DNA from: Aspidiotus rigidus
Lineage: Eukaryota; Arthropoda; Insecta; Hemiptera; Diaspididae
Assembly: GCA_035079385.1 (NCBI GenBank)
Contig: JAVHKY010000029.1
Location: 10,540,001 to 10,604,000 of the forward strand
DNA length: 64,000 bases
Reading direction: 5' to 3'
The position numbers were made by a program, and so were the translations under genes. Shown piece by piece: positions 43,610 through 55,113 of this stretch (within the stretch, counting starts at the first letter, position 1; every line of letters starts with the position of its first letter). The notes below the pieces were generated by a model. That model ran no database searches, was not told where the DNA came from, and worked only from the letters and a program-made list of their open reading frames with translations.

Positions 43610-44690
43610 CATTTTATTTTTTTTTACCAAACTTGAATAAATGAAAAATTTTTAAAAATAAATTTATTTTAATTAGAAAATTAATTTTTATTTATAATAT
43701 TCTAGTTATATTAATAATTTTAATTTCTTTTATTAGTTCAGGACCATCTAAAGAACCTTATATTATAACTGTAAATCAATTCATAAATTATTTATTTTTT
43801 AATATTTATTTTAGTTTATTTTCAAAAAATAATTATCAATGAAATTATTAAATGAAAATAATTAAAATATAAATAATAAATATAAAAAAATATTTGTTTT
43901 TATATAATTTTTATAACGAAAACAAATAATAAATATTCGAATTCATAAAAATATTATTATTCAACTTATAAAATTAAAAACTTCTATATAATTGTTTTAA
44001 AAAAAATAATCATTGTTAAATTAATAAAATAAATTATATTTAAATATTCTACTATAAATAAAATTATAATAAATGAACCTAGTTCTACATTGAATTCAGA
44101 TCCTCTTTCATAGAAATCAAATGGAAGTCGAAGTAATTCTATTAATAAAATTAAATAAAATGTATATATTGAAAACTTGAATATTTTTGATAAATAACAA
44201 ACATATTAACAATTTAAATATAATAACAATAAAAAATAATAATATTATAATTGATAAAATATCATAAGATAAAAATTGAATAATAGCTCGAATAAAACTA
44301 ATTTGCACATAATATAGATTCTTGTACTAATGAATAAAAAATAAGAAATAATAATTTAATTGATAAAAATAACATTAAAATGATGGAAAAAAATATTGTT
44401 TCTTAATAATCAATAATTAAAATTAATTAATACTCAAAAATATAAATTAATTATTAAAATTAAAATTGATAAAATAAATATTTAATTTTATTTAAACATA
44501 AATATTCTCTTAATAATAATTTAATTATCTAATAAAAATTGTAATAAACCAATAAATTAGGTCCAAAACGAAATTGAATTATTCTTATTATTTTTCGTTC
44601 AATTAGTAAAAAAGATCCTATCCTAATTAATATTAATAAAATTAAAATTAATAATTTAATTTATTATTAATTTCCACCTAAGAAATGTAT
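43610..44690 (+). pseudogene. numt 1: mitochondrial cytb end and ND1
   Basis: Extremely AT-rich block. + strand 43681-43851 reads the C-terminal part of cytochrome b (SSGPSKEPYIMTVNQFMNYL, ending at a stop) with the mitochondrial code. Minus strand about 44660-43900 is ND1: LLIERKIMRIIQFRFGP near the N-terminus (44560-44645) and ELLRLPFDFYE..SEFNVELG (44076-44155), at the right distance from each other. The order cytb(+), ND1(-) is that of typical insect mtDNA. Frames are broken by stops and indels, so it is a nuclear copy. A tRNA-Ser would be expected between the genes but is not clear. Confidence 0.85.
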
Positions 44691-44703
44691 CTTCCTTGTT
44701 CAC

Positions 44704-44853
44704 TGTGAAATTAGGCGCTATGCTCCGGCTCTCGATCTGGCGCTTTATGCGTATTTGTTTCCGAAAGAGAAGCAACTGCGACTTTCTTCAACTACTTCTC
44801 ATCGTCCACCTCTTCATACTGTCTACTTGAAACACAACATCCTGTTCATGTAA
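44704..44853 (+). pseudogene. Possible EcKL-like exon fragment
   Basis: Frame reads CEIRRYAPALDLALYAYLFP, which resembles the segment after the DFQ motif in ordinary insect EcKL proteins (RYAPPxLDLxxxLYLF). It is not close to the three EcKL genes here. It stops after about 49 codons and directly abuts numt 1. Short, so identification is tentative; 44860-45560 beyond it shows nothing recognisable. Confidence 0.25.
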
Positions 44854-45559
44854 AATTCATTTTCTATAGCTTCTCTGTAACCTCTATAAAATTCTCAACG
44901 ACTTTATCTGCCCTATCTTCATAATTGGACATATTAAGAAAAAAATCTGACCAGTTCCGACTTTGTTTTTTCGTATAATTTCTTCTCCCTTCCTCCGCTT
45001 TCCATCTCAATCCACAACTTCTAAGCCTCATCAGCGTTCTAATTACTATAAGAAAATCAAATTACTTCAATTTTGTGTTACTATTTTACAGTTGACGAGC
45101 TATGGTGAAGATGACAGTTCTTTGAAATAGATTTTGGTCAACCCACGAGTAGATTTACAAAAACTAAGAAAATCACCAGATGACCTCATCAATTGATACA
45201 AACGAGCACGCGCACCAGAGGAGGAACACCTGCCTCAGTCCATAGTCTTGAGTGAAGGGCAGGTGTGCAGTCCGTCAAGGGTCTGCCGTGGCTTGGAAGA
45301 TTGATTGGAGTCCGAGTCCACCAATTTTAAAGTTGTTTTTTTGAAGTGCGGATATGAATTGGAGAACCGTAATCAACTTAGGAACGAAATTTTAGACTTG
45401 GAGAAGGAGTTTGCGTCACAAGATTTTGATGTTGGGGATCCAGGGGTGCGTTTCAATTAACGCGCAACCCGTTCAGAGATTCATTCTATGGCTCTCATTT
45501 CTGAGCGTTACTCCGGGTAATTTTTCGGCACCATTCAGGAACTCCAATTACGCATGGTT

Positions 45560-46260
45560 TTTGTGTGATCGAGAGAGTTTTAACAGGGGACCTGTTTTGT
45601 CGGTAGGTTTTTCAGAAAAAACGGCCGTCGTCCGGCCGGCAAGGCTCAGAGCTCGAAAATTTTTCAAGTCCCCCTCCTATCATATATAGCTTGGGCCGTC
45701 ACAGTTTCATAACATCATGAGGTAGCCTTGTGACATCACAATCTGATGACGTCATAGATCAATTTTTTCTAAAGTTCCTCTCCTATTATATATAGCTACA
45801 AATCCCGGGCCTGTGACGTCACAATTTCACGACGTCATAGGTCAGTCTTGTGATATCACAATCTACATTTTTCAGATCCCACGTGCCTCATAAAACAGGT
45901 TCCTGCTACTCCTCGTTCAACTCCGTGAGTTTTTTCCTTGATCCGGTCGAGACTCAATTAAGATACGTCAATCAGAGCACTATGACGTCATTCTTTACTC
46001 GGTGAAAGAATTTTGCAATCGGTAGAAGTTGACTACTCGTTTCTGAAAGCAAACCAGAAGGTTTTGGAGTCATTGGTGAAACAGACGATTGGATGGTAAT
46101 TGTGAAGTTCTGTATAGACTTAAAGAAGGAAGAGGGGGTGAGACTGTAACTATGACTATTTTCTTGAATGAAAAAATCGAAATCCAGGGTCAGATGACAA
46201 TTTTGAGATTTTGTCAAGGAATTGGAGCTCTTTGAGGGCAGGAGGTTGAAGTCAAGCAAA
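45560..46260 (+). repeat. R1 copy, well preserved
   Basis: Starts TTTTAACAGGGGACCTGTTT, then GGTTTTTCAGAAAAAACGGC, CGTCCGGCCGGCAAGGCTCA, TCCCCCTCCTATCATATATA, repeated TGACGTCA (near 45747, 45812 and 45985) and ends with CATAAAACAGGTTCCTGCTA and CTCCTCGTTCAACTCCGTGA. The following part (to 46260) parallels 26180-26260 and 27300-27450 (CAGATGAC..TTTGAGATTTTGTCAAGG). Confidence 0.65.
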
Positions 46261-46502
46261 CCTCGATAGACGATGGCCGACGGCGGTGCATTTTAGAAGC
46301 GAAAAAAATTTAGAAAAAATCAACTCTTGCCAAACTTTTGAAAACATCAGGCTTCACCATTCTCTATCTCCTAACATTACGTATCCCTTCTCAATCGTCA
46401 GCATGATGAACCCCCTACGATCTTTCTAATTTTTATTCGTCTTTATTGTCCCCCCATCTGTTCACTGGGAGCCCATAACCATACAACTTTTAAGTATAAT
46501 TG

Positions 46503-46770
46503 CAAGGCTCAATTTTCTTGGCCACACGTCGCATCATATCCACATAGTTCAGCGCATGGTAATGCCAGCGTTGCGCATTTACAACGTAAAGTGAAGCAAT
46601 TCGACTTGCGTCCACATTTGGTCAATTCGATGCTTTCCGATGTATCGGGAATAGTAGTCCACACTAAAACCCATTGCTCACCCGCCCCCTTCTCCCAATC
46701 CCACTCAGTAGGGTCAAGATAAGAAGAGAACTTGCACGTGTTGCGTTTCCCCAAGCCTGGGCTGTTAATT
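46503..46770 (-). pseudogene. Cys-rich mobile-element-associated C-terminal domain
   Basis: Minus strand reads LDPTEWDWEKGAG, then IELTKCGRKSNCFTLRCKCA and LPCAELCGYDATC. The combination of a DPTEWGW motif and a CxCK-type Cys-rich tail (C-x-K-x-x-C-x-x-x-x-C-x-C-x-x-x-x-x-x-C-x-x-x-C) is common at the C-terminus of many repeated, uncharacterised insect proteins that I associate with mobile elements. The upstream part of such a protein is not visible, so this is a fragment. Alternative: an exon of a host gene. Confidence 0.5.
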
Positions 46771-46799
46771 GAAGTATGGATAAAGTTATAATAGCACAA

Positions 46800-47334
46800 A
46801 TCAGAACTGAATTAATGATTGAAATAATGAAAATAAATTCTGCACAAATTTTAAGCAAGATGAATTTTTTCACCCATTAATTGACAACAAGACTGGCTGT
46901 ACTACCCGTGAATGATAGTGAAGCGTCGATTTCGAATTGTTTTATATTTGTGATGACCAAAGCCAGATTTGTTCCCAATTAATCGTTCCATCATTTATTC
47001 ATTAACCTTGGTAGGTACAATGCATCAGATGTTGGAGGGATATTTTGAGGCAATTTTCACTTCCTCATGCGACAAGCGTTCATGTTCGGGCCTTCAGAAT
47101 TTTTGTCGTAAAGGTGGACAAAATATTTCTCAAGAACTCCTCGTGCGCCTGCGACATTTCCTGATGCTGCTGCAGTTAGAAAAGCGACTACATGTACACG
47201 AAATTTTATACGTATGTTTTACATCCTCTCCCCCTTATAACGAGTGCCAACAAGAGTTTTAAAATTCAAAATAAATGGCAATATTTTGAAATAAGCCCGT
47301 TGCTAAGAGAGATTACAATATAATATTTTAATAG
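46800..47334. other. Intergenic, nothing recognised
   Basis: Open frame 46969-47262 (+) has no known motif and the opposite strand is also partly open; left uncalled. Confidence 0.3.
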
Positions 47335-48072
47335 GAGCCACAAAATTCAGATAATTTCATCAAAAAGTGTTGAAAACCGAAAAAGTCAAATTTGGAAACA
47401 CCTTACTGGGGGCTTTTTATTCGTCAACATCAAATACGTGGTACTCAATTTTATGGTAAATTTCACGTAGAATAATTTTGAACTGAAGTATTTTTATCGT
47501 ATCTATGTTATTTTGACCAATATTTTGGAAAATTTGAAATTTTTGGGGGAAATTGCCCCTTGAGGAGGTTCTGGGGGTCCGCAAGCATGTCTCCTGATCG
47601 AATTCGATAGTAGTAAGAGTTAGATTAAGAATTACACCTGTAATTGTGTTGAAACCTAGGATTGAAAGCACAATAAGCGGCTTATCATATTTAGCACCTC
47701 CCCCCTTCGTCACCAATCATGCTGAAATTTCGCTTCAATGATAGTATTTTGCAGACAGACCGTTGTGAGAGGATTTTGTCGTGGAATAATTCAATTAAAG
47801 CCACACAATTCTGATAATTTCGACGAAATGTGTTGAAAATAAAAAAAGTTAAATTTGGAAACCCCTTGTTGGGTTGCTTTTTACGGATTAGTCAACATGA
47901 AATATGTGGTATTTATCTTCATGGGAAATTTCACGTAGAATAATTTTAAACTGAGGTATTTTTACTGTATCTGTGTTACTTTCTCCAATATTTCGAAAAA
48001 ATTGAAATTTTTTGGGGGAAGTGCCCCCCTGAGGAGGTCCTGGGGGTCCGCGAGCGTGTCTCCCGATCGAAT
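47335..48072 (+). repeat. Two direct copies of a 270-bp repeat
   Basis: Copies at about 47335-47606 and 47799-48072, 464 bases apart. Shared phrases: AATTTCACGTAGAATAATTT, CTGGGGGTCCGC, GTCTCCYGATCGAATT. Copies differ by scattered substitutions. The minus-strand frame 47417-47716 comes from this repeat. Confidence 0.8.
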
Positions 48073-49905
48073 TTGTTTATTGACAGTGAGATAAAGAAGT
48101 ATACCAAATTATTTCATGCTTTTACCAAAAAATGCAGATTTGGCCTTATTTTTGACGCTTATCGCCTCCACTATCAGGAAGAATTTCTTTCCACACTAGG
48201 TCGAAACTAGAGTCATCAAAATTCTTCTATTATAAGAGAAACTTTCAAACGTTGTGTCATAATACTCACGATATAGGTACTTTCAAATGAAAAATGTTAA
48301 TCTTACTCGCTGATTTGATTCTACTTCACCTCATTTCATGAAATATATATATCCGAACTTCCATTTCTTGCCGCATATAGTATAGACCGTAACATAATGC
48401 TCGTGTAGCTCCCTAATCATTCTTAATGTTAGAAAAGCCCTCACCATATCGCCATGAAACCATAACACGCAGCATTCGCCTTCATAATAAAATCTGATTT
48501 CCTCTCGCGTTATCAATAATTGAATAAATTAAACTCGAACTAATTCGATTCCGTCAAATCACTCCCCACTTATACTCAAACTAATTAATCGCGCATAGTG
48601 CGTTCGCGCTGAATACGTACCGGTGGAATTCGAGTAGATTTTCTATTCTTGAATAACGTAGACGTATACACGATGGATTCTGTGTAAGAAACAAAAAAGT
48701 TTGCATTCCGCAGCCAGCGAAAATAAAGAATATAGGTACACCATAAGTACATCTAGAATTGTTTACGATTAGTATACTTCGAAGAAATGAAGAGTAGTCA
48801 TAAGTCATCATCATCGTTTCCAAGGGTAAAATGTTGATATATTTAGTTTACAATTTTTTTTTTTTTTTTGTATTTTTTCTAATTTTTCAACGGATTATTG
48901 TCTTCCGCTAACCAAAGCCGAACTAATTTCAATGTCACTTGAAAAATAACTCATTCGAATAATTCGAACAATAGAATGTAGAATCCAGATTCTACGTTGC
49001 AAGCCGTAATTACTTATAGAAAGCAAAAATGACGTTACGGGTTTGCACAAATAAAATTTAATTGATATTGTGACCGCGATTTTGGTATTTAAAATACCAT
49101 CGTTGGACATGAAATACATAACGATGAAAAGTAGGTACCTACCTACACGAAATACTTGGGAACACAATAAGATGGGAAGAAACGAGCCATGAGAACCGAC
49201 TTTGGAAAAATACGACGGTAAAAAGTAAATGCGGTTTAGGGTTTTTGAATCAACTCGGATGAATGCTGTCCAATGGTTTGTCGAGAATAATCATAGATTC
49301 TGAGCAGATATCTTTTTTACTCTTGCACGTACGTATTCACCTTACTGGACCACGTGAATTTCTGTCAAATGGGCATTTTGTCCTCTTCGAGTAGCCTATT
49401 TGAGCCAACCGTTGAATGGTAACGTAAAATTGAACTCTACACTAAAATTTTTATTCGCCGGATAATAAAATGTTAATCTTCAAAATATAAAAAGTAGCAA
49501 AAACAACGCACGAGAAAGCTATCATCAGATCATAATTATTTTTATTGCAACTGTGCTTGTAGATATAATAGGCAGATGATGGTGACTGTCGTTTGATAAA
49601 AATAGGATGAAAATATTTGTACCTATCTAGAGGGACAACTTTTACACATGTTTTTATTTCGAAGACCCAAACAAAGAATTGACGTCCAGTAGGCCTACTT
49701 AGGTAACTATAAGAAGAAATAACACTACAGTGTTACCATACAATTGTACAGGAAATTTATTTATACCGTATTTTCAACATCGTTGACATTAACGATCGAG
49801 TTCGCCTTCCCCCTTCAAATGAGTCTTAAAAGATTGCTGGTGTACTCGTATATGTATCTAATTTTTTAGAAAACTTGCACTTCCTTCTCTAACAATTTAT
49901 TCCAC
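48073..49905. other. 1.8 kb without a recognised gene
   Basis: Minus-strand frames at 48331-48516, 48581-48823 and 48895-49167 have no motif that I recognise and I could not link them by splice sites. A T-run lies at 48853-48869. Confidence 0.3.
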
Positions 49906-49909
49906 ATCA

Positions 49910-50990
49910 ATTCTAGGGGAAGAGCTTACATGATGTACTTATGGAGTGTGGGGCAAAAGAGAGAGACAGCTTCAACTTTCTGAACCAGAACCATGTCAAA
50001 GAGGTTCGTAGCGTCATCAGTAGAAGTACGTTCATTATCAAGAGTACCTCCGTTTAGAGAGTCCTTATACAAATCCAAAGCCTAAGACTCCCTCCCTCTA
50101 CAGTTTACGCAAGGTCCATAAGCAAAGTTTTTAGATGCGACCCGTAGTTTCGTTCATCTCCTCTTCAACTTACTCCCTTGCCGAATACTTAGATCTTGGT
50201 TTAAATTCCGGGTTGAGGTCGAGTCTCCTTACTCCGGTAAGAATTCTTCTCCTTTGGCCGGTAGCCTGAACCTCCGAGTTCGACCCTTTGTTCCTTTGAT
50301 GTAGTGGGTCTGTTCCCTGACATTCCGAAGGCCGCCACCATACAGTGGATGGATGAGCTCTTCGTGAATTTTAACACTCCTCATGAAGAGTTGAGTGAAT
50401 TTGCGATTTGTTGAATGTTTGTTGGTGTCCGAACTTTTGTGAATTCAACGGGAAATTTTTCGAGTTCCTTGACGAGGGGGAGATTCCTAATCTCTGAAGT
50501 GTTTATTCCCAAGTTTGAATCTGATCTCTCCTCCTCCGGCCATCTATTGGCGCAGATACGTAGGTGGCGTGCTATATACGTGGACTGGTCACCGAGACCT
50601 CTGCTTGGAGTTTCTCACGAATCTAAATAATCTGTACCCTTTCATAAAATTTACTTTGAAAGTTGGAGGCTGTCTCCGAAAGAGATGGAGTCCTGGAGTT
50701 CGAGATTTACAGGTAAGATACGTCGACCGATGTTTTAGTCCACGGGTCGTCATTCTGTTCTATCGCTCACAAATATGCGGCGTTCAATAGTTTCGTCCTT
50801 AGATTAACTAATATTCCATTGAGTCAAACTGCCTTCAGGAAGGAGTTAATGACCATAAAACATCTGGCCAGAGTTAATGAATTTCTCTGGGACATGACGC
50901 GATGGTTCCTAGGAGGGCTGTTAGGAAACACCTCGACTCTACTACCTCCCTACCCCGCTCCATAGCCGAGAGAAGGCTAAACTTACTAAG
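49910..50990 (+). pseudogene. PLE-A relic with mutated catalytic box
   Basis: Begins at LMECGAKERDSFNFL (the region before RT), includes CSFDVVGLFPDIPKAATIQ (motif A, about 50288-50345), and IRRYVGGVLYTWTG-like sequence near 50550-50590 where YVDD has become YVGG. It then breaks up, with KFTLKVGG and LMTIKHLARVN remnants. Frameshifted throughout. 50990-51120 carries short repeats of TAGGCCTAG type. Confidence 0.75.
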
Positions 50991-51119
50991 CAAACTAGGT
51001 AATATAGGCCTAGAATACTGTACATTAGGCCTAGTATAATGAGGGCTAGACTTACTAAGCAGGCCACTTAGTATAAGCATAGTTTACTGTATATTAAATC
51101 TGGTATCATCATGCGTTCA

Positions 51120-51602
51120 CTGCTCATACCTGAGCACTTGGTGATCTGCCAGTCTTTGCGGTCCTCGGCGTTCCGAACCACTTGCTCCAGATTTTGGTCC
51201 GAGATCTCCTCCACCTAGTTCAACCATCTCTTTGGCGAACAGCCACGAGATCGAGTGCCTTCCACTTTGTCCTGGACGACGAGTTTCTCCAGGTTGTTCC
51301 CTGATCTCTTTGTAATGCGGCCAAAGAAACAGAGGATTTGTTGGTAACGTACTGAGGACAAGCGTTGTTCGTTACGGAGCTCGCTTAATATTGATATATT
51401 TGTTCGTTTACAGCATCCTCCAGTAGGCCAAAATTTCTAGGGCGGCGATGCTCCTTCTATCATCAGCTTTTATGGTCCATGTTTCGGCGCCATACAGAAA
51501 CACACGAAAGACTAGGGTTTTTAGCATGCGCAGCTTCGTGTTACGCGTTATGATTCGACCTTTCCATTCACAGTTGCTTCTCTTGCGGGTATGATTCTCC
51601 TC
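51120..51602 (-). pseudogene. Non-LTR retrotransposon RT, C-terminal part
   Basis: Minus strand reads RIITRNTKLRMLKTLVFRVF, LYGAETWTIKADDRRSIAAL, EILAYWRML and further GRHSISWLFAKEM-like sequence. LYGAETWT and the following basic, aromatic region are typical of the part after the catalytic domain of non-LTR (LINE-type) reverse transcriptases common in insects. Stops interrupt it. The upstream portion of the same protein is found at 52903-53050, on the other side of numt 2. Confidence 0.75.
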
Positions 51603-52902
51603 CGAAAATAATTAAATGAATAAAATATAATATTAAAATTATAATTGCTGAAATAAAATGAATCGAAAAAAATCGATTCATTAAAATATTATTAATAAAT
51701 CGATTACCTCAAATTAAATACGGAATTAAATTATTTCCAATCAATGGAATAACAGCAATAAGGTTAGTAATAACTAGCCTATTCTTGTTCAATAAGATAT
51801 TTGTCTTCAAACAAGTGAATAACCAAGAAAATAAGTTGTTATTAATAAAATCATTATAAATAAACCAGAATATCATATTTTAGTATTTTATAAAATTTTT
51901 ATAAATCAGTCTTCATTATATATGTAAAAATAATAAAATAAAAATTATAGATGTTGAATTTCTATGGAAAAAACAAAACATTCAACCATAATTTATTGCA
52001 ATAAGAAATTCAATGAAGAATCGAATTGATATAATTAATATAATTATTGATCCAATATTTTATATAATGTTTAAATTTGTAGATGCTTTAATTAAAAATA
52101 TTTTCATAAAATTTTTTAAATTTAATTTTTGAATTAAAATTTATATTTAATACATATTATTAATATTAATAATAAAATCAATGTAATAATAAATTGTTTA
52201 ACAAATATTATATAACAAAACTTTTTATATTTAAATTTAAATATTAAGTTGATAAAAATTATCATTTCTAATGAATAAATAAATAAATAAATAGATAAAT
52301 TTTTTTAAAAAATGTTAGAATTTTTTACTGAATTAAAATATTTTTTAGTTTTTTTATTTGAATATAAAATGAATAATTTTATTATTAAAATTGTATCAAT
52401 AGAAATTATTATTGAAATTTGAATTAACAAAATTATTATTAGAATGATTGAATTTTTAAATAAAAAATATTGTTCTAAAAATAATTATTATACTTGAAGA
52501 AATAATTATTAAATTAGAAAAATTGATTATAATGATAAATAAAATTAATAATACATTAGTTAATAGATTTAAATTTATCAATATATAATTATATCATTTG
52601 TTTTTAAAATAATTATATTAATCTCTAGATTAAATTTTAAAATGATAATTTTTTATGAGATTTATTAGGTTCAGTATCTTTTTTAATAATTATTTACTAT
52701 AATAATTATATTATTATAAAAATAAGAATCTTAGTAATATTATTTAATCAATTAGGAGATATTTTAATAGTAATTTTTGATTTTTTTATTTATTCTAAAA
52801 ATAATTTAATTTTAAATTTCGATTTTAATATTAATTATTTGTTTGTATTTTGTTTTTTTATAAAAAGATCTCAATTTCCTTTAAATTTATGATAAAGCAA
52901 TA
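51603..52902 (-). pseudogene. numt 2: cytb N-terminal half and ND5 segment
   Basis: Minus strand, about 52150 to 51603: cytochrome b from near its N-terminus (TNLNIMWNIGS), through AINYGWMFCFFHRNSTS (heme-ligand region), LMTTYFLGYSLVWRQMSYW and VITNLIAVIPLIGNNLIP, to RFFSIHFI. + strand, about 52320-52900: ND5, best part LWDLLGSVSFL, MIIYYNNY and VMLFNQLGDILM. TGA must be read as Trp. ND6, ND4L and ND4, which lie between these genes in the usual insect order, are absent. Frameshifts show it is a nuclear relic. Confidence 0.85.
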
Positions 52903-53050
52903 ATTGTTGTTCACCACTGAACCTATGTAGGTCGACCTGGCTACTTTTTTGAGGTCTCAAAGTGCGTTCAATACTGAAAGGCGTCCTGCTCTTTCGACTA
53001 TCATTACCTTCGTTTTACCTCTATTGAGCGCGAGTTTTTCCATCGCGAAC
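52903..53050 (-). pseudogene. Non-LTR RT upstream piece
   Basis: Minus strand reads EKLALNRGKTKVMIVERAGR, then DLKKVARSTYIGSVVNN, the segment that normally precedes the LYGAETWT region in non-LTR RTs. It joins conceptually to 51120-51602, so numt 2 interrupts the element at about the Tyr-x-Gly-Ser position. Confidence 0.7.
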
Positions 53051-53209
53051 ACCCCTTTCCCCTCCAGTCCTTTGGGCAGGGGGAGCCAGATAACATGCAA
53101 AATCCGATTTCGATAATTGATAGTTTTTGGGTTAAAAATGGATGGAATCGTTAGTGCTATAATTGTTCTGGTATCCTCGTCCTCAATCGTTGTTTTCTGA
53201 GGTAAGGTT

Positions 53210-53770
53210 ATTACATAAACTCACGGTGAGAGATTGATTGCGATTTCATATTCAATAGGGTCAGGCAAACTTGCTACAATTCTGGTTTTTCCAGGCCATC
53301 AAGTGCTCGCCGTGAGTCTTCGTCTTCGACCCGGCGTGCGGTCGAAGCGAGGAAACGTGTGGATATTCTCATTGTTCCAGGCAAAGGAAGGAATGTTACC
53401 GAGAAGCTTGTTATCTATGGTACGCTCGCAGTGAGAGATTGGCTACAGCCCTACATATGATCAAAGCGGGGATTTAATCGTTCTCTCACCGCGAGTCCAC
53501 AGCGACTGTATTGAATCCCTCTCCGCGAGTTCACAATAGACCTCTTCTTCGGTTCCATCTCCTCCATCGCACCGCTTGAAACAACCAGAATTCCAGTATG
53601 TTTCCTCGCTTTGATCATTGCAAGGCTCTAGTCAATCTCTCACCGCGAGCACACAACGAACAACGAGCTTCTTGGTTTCACTCCTCCTATCGCCTGAAAT
53701 GACGAGAATTTCATCAAGTTAGTCTGGCTCAATCAAACACAGGGTCATAGTCGATCTCTCGCAACGAGCT
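53210..53770. repeat. 120-bp tandem repeats with an inverted counterpart
   Basis: Two clear units (about 53513-53632 and 53633-53752) each begin AATC(C/T)CTC(T/A)C...CGCGAG and contain CCAGAATTCC/CGAGAATTTC; a partial third follows. A reverse-orientation set lies at 53215-53450 (CTCACGGTGAGAGATTGATT, CGAAGCGAGGAAACGTGTGG). Frame 53234-53434 is part of it. 53770-54560 shows nothing identified. Confidence 0.5.
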
Positions 53771-54565
53771 TACTTCCTCACCAAAGAAGAAAACGATTGG
53801 AGGACAAAGATACCAGAACAAATATGGCACTAACGAGTCAACCCATTTTTATCCTACAAACTGCAAGTTATAGACATCGAGTTCTGCGTGTCTTCTGACT
53901 TCTGCCCTGAAGGAAAGGGGTATCCAGAATGGGAAAACTCGAAGCACAATACAGCAAAAACGTAACACACGCTACTCAGCCTGTTTTGAATAAGACAGGG
54001 CCTGGTATGTTTACAGCCCCCTCATAGAAGGGGAAGGAGACTATCAAAAACGAAAAACCCTACGGCACAGTCTAGTACTAATGCAGTACAAACGAATCCA
54101 CCCACTCCCACTCCAAAAATTGAGGTGGAGGCTGGGTACATAGACCTCTTGTAATAAGTATCAGTATAAATTTCAGGTTCTTTGTTATGAGTGATAGGGG
54201 AGGACCAGATTATTGAGATTAGTATTTTTTCATAATTAGGTAATAATTCCGAGCATTTTTGTTTTTTATTGCTATATTTTCTCTCCTGAGTCAGCGTTTC
54301 ACAACCGGTAAATCAAAAAGTTGGTCCTCGTCGAGTAGAGCATTATGAGGAATCCAATTATACTGATATCGATCGAGATTCTCGCCTTGAGATGTCTTCC
54401 CCACACAGACGGGAGAGTAATCAACAATTAGATTTAGTCCATGGACCATAGCAAACAGTGGTATAATTTTGCGGGACAAAGTGCCACTTGGGTAGACTCA
54501 TTTTGGCCCCCGAAAACCAAGATGAATATTTCAGAAAAGTAGCTATTCAACATGGTGACCATTTA

Positions 54566-55113
54566 AAGACGGCGGATTCAGGTTTCACAAAATCTCCTAT
54601 ATCTTAAGTCTGGATGAACCAATTTCGATTATTTTTTTTTTTGTTTTTTTTTTTTTTCTTAAATGAAAGACCTCAGAGAGCTACAACTTTTTTCCCTACA
54701 TAATTTTGCCTAACACATATTTTGAAGGCGCAGATTCATTGTTTCTTATATTTCAAGTTGCCGCTACTATATATTGTGGCTCATAACTTTTGCGGAGTCC
54801 CACTTATGTGATAAATACCTATTATAAAAGTTTTTCATGAATAATTCAGCTTTCCATCGGTGTTTTTGGTTTTAATATTGAATAACTCGGAGCAAAGTTA
54901 CGTATGATTGAAAAATTTGGAAGCACTACAAATGGCAGATTGGTGTTTTACAAAAACCCTCATATCTCAAGTCTGGATAAACTAATTTTGATTTTGTTTT
55001 TTTTTTTTCAAATGAAAGATCTTAATAAGAGCTACAACTCTTGTTCCTACATATATTTTGCCTAATTCCTATTCTGAAGGCGCAAATTCATCATTAATTT
55101 CTTATATTTCAAG
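54566..55113 (+). repeat. Two direct copies of a 190-bp repeat
   Basis: Copies at about 54566-54766 and 54930-55113: shared AAGTCTGGATRAACYAATTT, a T-run, AAATGAAAGAYCT, GAGCTACAACT and a shared end CGCARATTCAT...TTTCTTATATTTCAAG. Confidence 0.75.

Noticed and set aside
51603..52902. Assembly contamination by mitochondrial DNA
   Set aside because: The genes are fragmented, frameshifted and joined in a non-mitochondrial way, and flanked on both sides by one split nuclear retroelement; a nuclear copy is simpler.
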